Origin: Ghiorsea sp.
GTDB taxonomy: Bacteria > Pseudomonadota > Zetaproteobacteria > Mariprofundales > Mariprofundaceae
Assembly: GCA_030950765.1 (NCBI GenBank)
Contig: JAUZQX010000062.1
Span: forward strand, 1 to 9,295
Length of the DNA stretch: 9,295 bases
Direction: 5' to 3'
The notes beneath the pieces are model-generated. The model made no database searches, was not told the DNA's origin, and worked only from the letters and a program-made list of their open reading frames with translations. This document shows positions 7,170-9,295 of this stretch, piece by piece. Each line of letters starts with the position of its first letter. The first letter of the stretch is position 1. The translations under genes and the position numbers were made by a program.

Positions 7170-7859
7170 TCACAACTCATGCTGATTCCAAACATCGTGG
7201 TTTTTAGCTTCCTCATCTAACTTGTCTTGATCAACCAGTTGTAACCCTTGTGAGGTTTCTTCATGCGGTGGAATGTTGTGTTCGTCCTCACCAAAAAGGT
7301 TGGCTGCTTTTTGTTTTTTTCTGTCCTCTGAAATACTCTTTTCCGTAATTTCAACATGTTCAGGTTCTAATTTCTGAACTGGTTTTGCTAATATTGTACG
7401 TACAATAGGTTCTTTCAGAATAGTTTTTTCTACTTTTTTTGGTTTGCTTTCTTTGGTTTCAAGTGGAATAATTTCTTGTGAGTCTAAACTGAAAAAATCA
7501 CCAGTATTCACTTCTTCATCTTGTAGTGGGTCATCAGCGGTTATGTCCACTACGTCTTCTTGATTCTGGTTTTGACTAAACTGTTTTAATACACTCACTT
7601 TTAACTGTAAGGATTTCAGTTGCTCAACTTCACCCGTTTCCTCACATTCATGGATACGTTGTTCACATTGGTCAATAGACTCTGTTAATTGTCCTGTTTT
7701 TTCTATGCAAATAGCATACTGCATATGTATGTTAACTTGATTTGCCATCTCAGGTATCTCAAGAATATGCGCATACATTTCCCCTGCTTGCACAAAGTCT
7801 TGCCTAGCAACAGCAGCTCTAGCCTTACGCATTAAAACAGGAGTGTCGTAATGATTCAT
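7170..7859 (-). CDS. Unrecognised protein: TPR-like helical head with long charged, probably disordered tail
   Basis: I do not recognise this 229-residue protein. Residues about 7-95 look like two or so tetratricopeptide-type helical hairpins. The first is about 8-34 (RKARAAVARQDFVQAGEMYAH). The second, about 43-72, contains YAICIEKTGQ followed by a cysteine- and glutamate-bearing helix, and a third helix follows at 76-96. From about 97 to the end the composition changes to Glu, Lys, Asp, Gln and Pro with little hydrophobicity, so it is probably disordered. Short hydrophobic or aromatic islands occur within it (GDFFSLD at 120-126, AANLFGEDE at 185-193, VWNQHEL at the end) that could be docking motifs. 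There is no signal peptide or membrane segment, so it should be cytoplasmic and possibly an adaptor. The ATG at 7857-7859 has no clear Shine-Dalgarno. The gene stands alone, convergent to the phzF-like gene with a 38-bp gap. Confidence 0.7.
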   Translation of the reverse strand: MNHYDTPVLMRKARAAVARQDFVQAGEMYAHILEIPEMANQVNIHMQYAICIEKTGQLTESIDQCEQRIHECEETGEVEQLKSLQLKVSVLKQFSQNQNQEDVVDITADDPLQDEEVNTGDFFSLDSQEIIPLETKESKPKKVEKTILKEPIVRTILAKPVQKLEPEHVEITEKSISEDRKKQKAANLFGEDEHNIPPHEETSQGLQLVDQDKLDEEAKNHDVWNQHEL

Positions 7860-7947
7860 AAGCTAAAAGACTTTAAAAAATATTTACTCTCAATAAACAT
7901 CTCTCTATTTTGGACGATTATGAGGCGCAATGCAAGGTGGTTTTAAT

Positions 7948-8016
7948 ATGAAAAACACGAATAAATTAATATTATATCAAAAAAAATCATACTACGACAA
8001 GCGAATTTATTGTTAG
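7948..8016 (+). CDS. Possible 22-residue small protein or truncated gene start
   Basis: The ATG at 7948-7950 is preceded by AAGGTGG (7934-7940) at 7-nt spacing, a better ribosome binding site than several full genes here have. It opens a frame of 22 codons, MKNTNKLILY then a basic, Tyr-rich part, and stops at TAG 8014-8016. The last base of the stop is the first base of the palindromic element. It may be a real small basic protein, the start of a gene cut by insertion of that element, or chance. No homologue is recognised. Confidence 0.25.
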   Translation: MKNTNKLILYQKKSYYDKRIYC

Positions 8017-8176
8017 AGCCACTTGTAAAACTCTGGGTGGATGAGTGGCAATCCCACTTTGAGTGCGTTTTTAGGCTGAAATGAGGGGCATGGTGGTTCC
8101 ATACACCGAAATTTCAGACTAAAAACGCGCCAGAGTGGGGAAGTCAATCGCCGCTCATGAGTTTTGCAAGAGGCTC
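8016..8176. repeat. 161-bp near-complete palindrome, MITE-like element
   Basis: Hand alignment folds this whole stretch back on itself about a centre at 8096. The outer ends, 8016-8033 (GAGCC.CTTG.AAAACTC) and 8159-8176, pair at 16 of 18 positions. Further in, CCCACT.TG and then GCGTTTTTAG.CTGAAAT recur on the other arm with one single-base gap. The tip is ATGG-TGGTT-CCAT (8090-8102). Overall identity between arms is roughly 70 percent. There is no room for a transposase. TTAG occurs at both edges (8013-8016 and 8178-8181), like the 4-bp YTAR target duplication of IS5-type elements, but one to two bases out of register with the arms. A non-autonomous element (MITE) is the likeliest reading. 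A structured RNA or a terminator-like hairpin at the end of ychJ is the alternative; no U-run follows it. Confidence 0.72.
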
Positions 8177-8201
8177 ATTAGATAGCTTTGATGGTATAGG
8201 T

Positions 8202-8669
8202 TTACTTTAGGCAGCAGCGTTTAAATTTAACCCCAGAACCACAAGGGCAGCTATCATTACGTGAAACATCGGCTGTAGTGCTTTCACCATCCACATAGTA
8301 CCAAAGCCCATCTTCTTTGATAAAGTCACTAACTTCATCCAAAATACGCCCTTTATGTCCACCAACAAAGCTGGCGATAAAGTGAACCGTGCCTTTGTCA
8401 TCCGTGTTACTACCCGCTTGGCTATCCACAATCTTCAAATCAATCCACTTTAAACCCAAACCGCCCAAAACTTCTAGCTCAGGGCGTGTGCTTTCATGCC
8501 ATGTTTTCCAAATATATTCGCTTAAACCTAAGACAAAAGCCGCATATCGTGAGCGCATCAAAGCTTCTGCAGTCGGGGCATCTACAGTGCCGTCATGGTA
8601 TGGTGCACAACAATCTTTTAATGATTTCCCTGACTTACAAGGGCATGTCAGGCTAATACTAGTGCTCAA
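8202..8669 (-). CDS. ychJ: YchJ-family protein with two SEC-C zinc-binding motifs
   Basis: This small cytosolic protein of 155 residues compares with about 152 in E. coli YchJ, to which it is similar along its length. An N-terminal cysteine motif has C9-P-C11 and C20-C21. A central NTF2-like domain of about 100 residues follows, with LMRSRYAAFV at 37-46, YIWKTWH at 52-58 and GLWYYVDG at 121-128. The C-terminal SEC-C motif is NDSCPCGSG...KRCC, with C141, C143, C152 and C153. SEC-C motifs bind zinc, as at the SecA C-terminus where they contact SecB and ribosomes. The function of YchJ itself is not established. The start is a TTG (8667-8669), supported by GGAGG at 6-nt spacing. The gene has its own candidate promoter and is divergent from lepA. 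The palindromic element lies just beyond its stop. Confidence 0.93.
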   Translation of the reverse strand: MSTSISLTCPCKSGKSLKDCCAPYHDGTVDAPTAEALMRSRYAAFVLGLSEYIWKTWHESTRPELEVLGGLGLKWIDLKIVDSQAGSNTDDKGTVHFIASFVGGHKGRILDEVSDFIKEDGLWYYVDGESTTADVSRNDSCPCGSGVKFKRCCLK

Positions 8670-8675
8670 AATAAA

Positions 8676-8680
8676 CCTCC
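8676..8680 (-). promoter_or_regulatory. Strong ribosome binding site GGAGG that fixes the TTG start of ychJ
   Basis: GGAGG on the minus strand is 6 nt before TTG (8667-8669). There is no ATG nearby that would give the N-terminal CPC motif with better spacing, so the TTG is taken as the true start. The rare start codon with a near-ideal Shine-Dalgarno may set expression. Confidence 0.75.
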
Positions 8681-8700
8681 ACGGCTTTAACTTGGCAGGA

Positions 8701-8728
8701 AAGATGGCAAGCAGGGAGACATTGTCAA
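8701..8728 (-). promoter_or_regulatory. Candidate promoter of ychJ
   Basis: The minus strand has a perfect -35 box TTGACA at 8723-8728, then 16 nt, then CATCTT at 8701-8706, which matches the -10 consensus at only three of six bases. Transcription would start near 8694, about 25 nt before the TTG, leaving just room for the GGAGG site. The -35 is convincing; the -10 is weak. Confidence 0.35.
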
Positions 8729-8759
8729 ACCCTTCTTAGAGCATTGGGTATAAATTCAT

Positions 8760-8799
8760 AAACTCTCTCAAGCATCATTCCCGCAAAGGCAGAGAGTTT
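8760..8799. repeat. 9-bp inverted repeat (hairpin) upstream of ychJ and lepA
   Basis: AAACTCTCT (8760-8768) pairs perfectly with AGAGAGTTT (8791-8799) across a 22-nt loop. On the plus strand only TTTTAAA follows, so it is a poor intrinsic terminator. It lies upstream of the candidate ychJ promoter and about 200 bp before lepA. It could be an operator for a dimeric regulator or part of the lepA leader. Confidence 0.45.
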
Positions 8800-8951
8800 T
8801 AAATGGAACAACAGTGCTTCTAATGAAAAATAGAGTTTTTTTTGTGATTTCACTGACCCTATTGCTGTGTAAGATGAAAAGGTACAGATGGCTAGCAAGT
8901 TTTTTCGATGTTTATACGCTAAAAAAACATATGCTTTTTTAAATAAGTAAG

Positions 8952-8975
8952 CAAAGCCCTAGCAAGAAAGCTTTG
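8952..8975 (+). repeat. Short hairpin just before lepA
   Basis: CAAAGC (8952-8957) pairs with GCTTTG (8970-8975) across a 12-nt loop, ending 21 nt before the lepA ATG. It lies in the probable 5' untranslated region, close to the ribosome site, and could affect translation. The stem is short and may be chance. Confidence 0.3.
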
Positions 8976-8996
8976 ACGTGGTTAGGTTGCGCTGCA

Positions 8997-9295
8997 ATGT
9001 CATATTCAGATTATAAACAAGAACATACACGTAACTTCTCCATTATTGCTCATATTGACCATGGTAAGTCTACACTTGCTGATCGGTTGATTGAAGAAAC
9101 TGGTGCCTTGTCGCATCGTGAAATGAAGAAACAAGTCTTAGATTCTATGGAGTTAGAGAAAGAGCGTGGCATTACCATTAAGGCACAAACAGCAACGCTT
9201 GAATACAAAGCCGATGATGGCGAGCAATACAAGCTCAATTTGATTGATACACCTGGTCATGTCGATTTCACCTATGAGGTGTCGCGCTCATTGCA
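8997..9295 (+). CDS. lepA: Elongation factor 4 (LepA) GTPase, 5' part only (runs off right edge)
   Basis: The first 99 residues of LepA/EF4 are visible. This translational GTPase acts on the ribosome and is linked to back-translocation and to 30S biogenesis. The start of the G domain is plain: RNFSIIAHIDHGKST with the P-loop (G1) at 18-26, DSMELEKERGITIKAQT with the switch I G2 threonine T60, and LIDTPGHVDFTYEVSRSL with G3 DTPGH at 84-88. The reading frame is intact to the window edge; the NKxD motif and later domains lie outside. The ATG at 8997 gives an N-terminus about eight residues longer than E. coli LepA before RNFSI. The ribosome binding site is weak (TAGG some 12 nt upstream). In many proteobacteria lepB follows; that cannot be seen here. 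Confidence 0.97.
   Translation, partial: MSYSDYKQEHTRNFSIIAHIDHGKSTLADRLIEETGALSHREMKKQVLDSMELEKERGITIKAQTATLEYKADDGEQYKLNLIDTPGHVDFTYEVSRSL

Larger units (their letters stand above)
7860..8201. other. 342-bp stretch without an established gene
   Basis: This stretch separates the starts of one leftward gene (to 7859) from the end of ychJ (8202). The left half, 7860-8015, is very AT-rich and should hold the promoter of the TPR-like gene. A CATAAT on the minus strand near 7916-7921 is a possible -10 box but has only a poor -35. It also holds a short rightward ORF (7948-8016). The right half is almost wholly taken up by a 161-bp palindromic element (8016-8176), which ends 25 bp short of the ychJ stop. 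I see no tRNA or known RNA family. Confidence 0.5.
8670..8996. other. 327-bp divergent spacer between ychJ and lepA
   Basis: Apart from the ychJ start signals at its left end, this AT-rich spacer holds two small inverted repeats (8760-8799 and 8952-8975) and several T- and A-runs around 8830-8945. A 39-codon frame from 8823 begins with a hydrophobic run but has no ribosome binding site and is not called. The promoter of lepA should lie here, but no pair of boxes with good spacing was found. Confidence 0.5.

Noticed and set aside
7149..7181. CATGAG...CTCATG inverted repeat between the convergent phzF-like and TPR-like genes as a bidirectional terminator
   Set aside because: The stem is only 6 bp with a 21-nt loop and neither side has a T-run. 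It is too weak to call.
8823..8942. 39-codon rightward ORF starting MKNRVFFVIS with a hydrophobic run ending in Cys
   Set aside because: It has no ribosome binding site, a residue unlike a lipobox before the Cys, a composition dominated by A/T runs and no recognisable homologue. A six-codon frame overlapping its ATG is equally unsupported.

Overview
The window looks like ordinary bacterial chromosome from a proteobacterium. The dihydroxy-acid dehydratase is almost co-linear with the E. coli enzyme, the YpjD-CorB gene pair is the enterobacterial arrangement, and YchJ and LepA are typical of the phylum. The DNA is moderately AT-rich by eye. I cannot name the genus. There are no rRNA or tRNA genes, no CRISPR array and no transposase gene.

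Layout. (1) At the left edge lies the 5' end of a leftward GT32-type glycosyltransferase gene, with its own plausible promoter. (2) A tight leftward cluster follows, read from right to left: an SLC1-type (DAACS) acidic amino-acid/dicarboxylate symporter, ilvD, and a TerB-like protein. The symporter stop is 1 nt from the ilvD start, and the ilvD stop overlaps the ribosome binding site of the terB-like gene, so the three are probably one operon. (3) Across a divergent spacer of about 100 bp is a rightward cluster: ypjD (CcsA-like membrane protein), corB/yfjD (CNNM-CBS-CorC membrane protein) and a PhzF-family isomerase gene. All three happen to share one reading frame. (4) Convergent to these is a leftward gene for an unrecognised protein with a short TPR-like helical head and a long charged tail. 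(5) A 342-bp non-coding stretch holds a short ORF with a good ribosome binding site and a 161-bp near-complete palindrome that looks like a transposase-less mobile element (MITE). (6) ychJ runs leftward from a TTG start set by a strong Shine-Dalgarno. (7) A divergent spacer with two small hairpins leads to the 5' end of lepA at the right edge.

How the genes work together. IlvD makes the 2-oxo acids for valine, leucine and isoleucine. Why it is coupled to an acidic-substrate symporter and a TerB-like protein is not obvious. YpjD and CorB are a conserved pair linked to Mg2+ (divalent cation) efflux and membrane function. YchJ and LepA are housekeeping and are not clearly connected to each other.

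I found no convincing new defence system or biosynthetic system. The items most worth a second look are the palindromic element with the short ORF that stops at its edge, the transporter-ilvD-terB operon, and the unrecognised charged-tail TPR protein.
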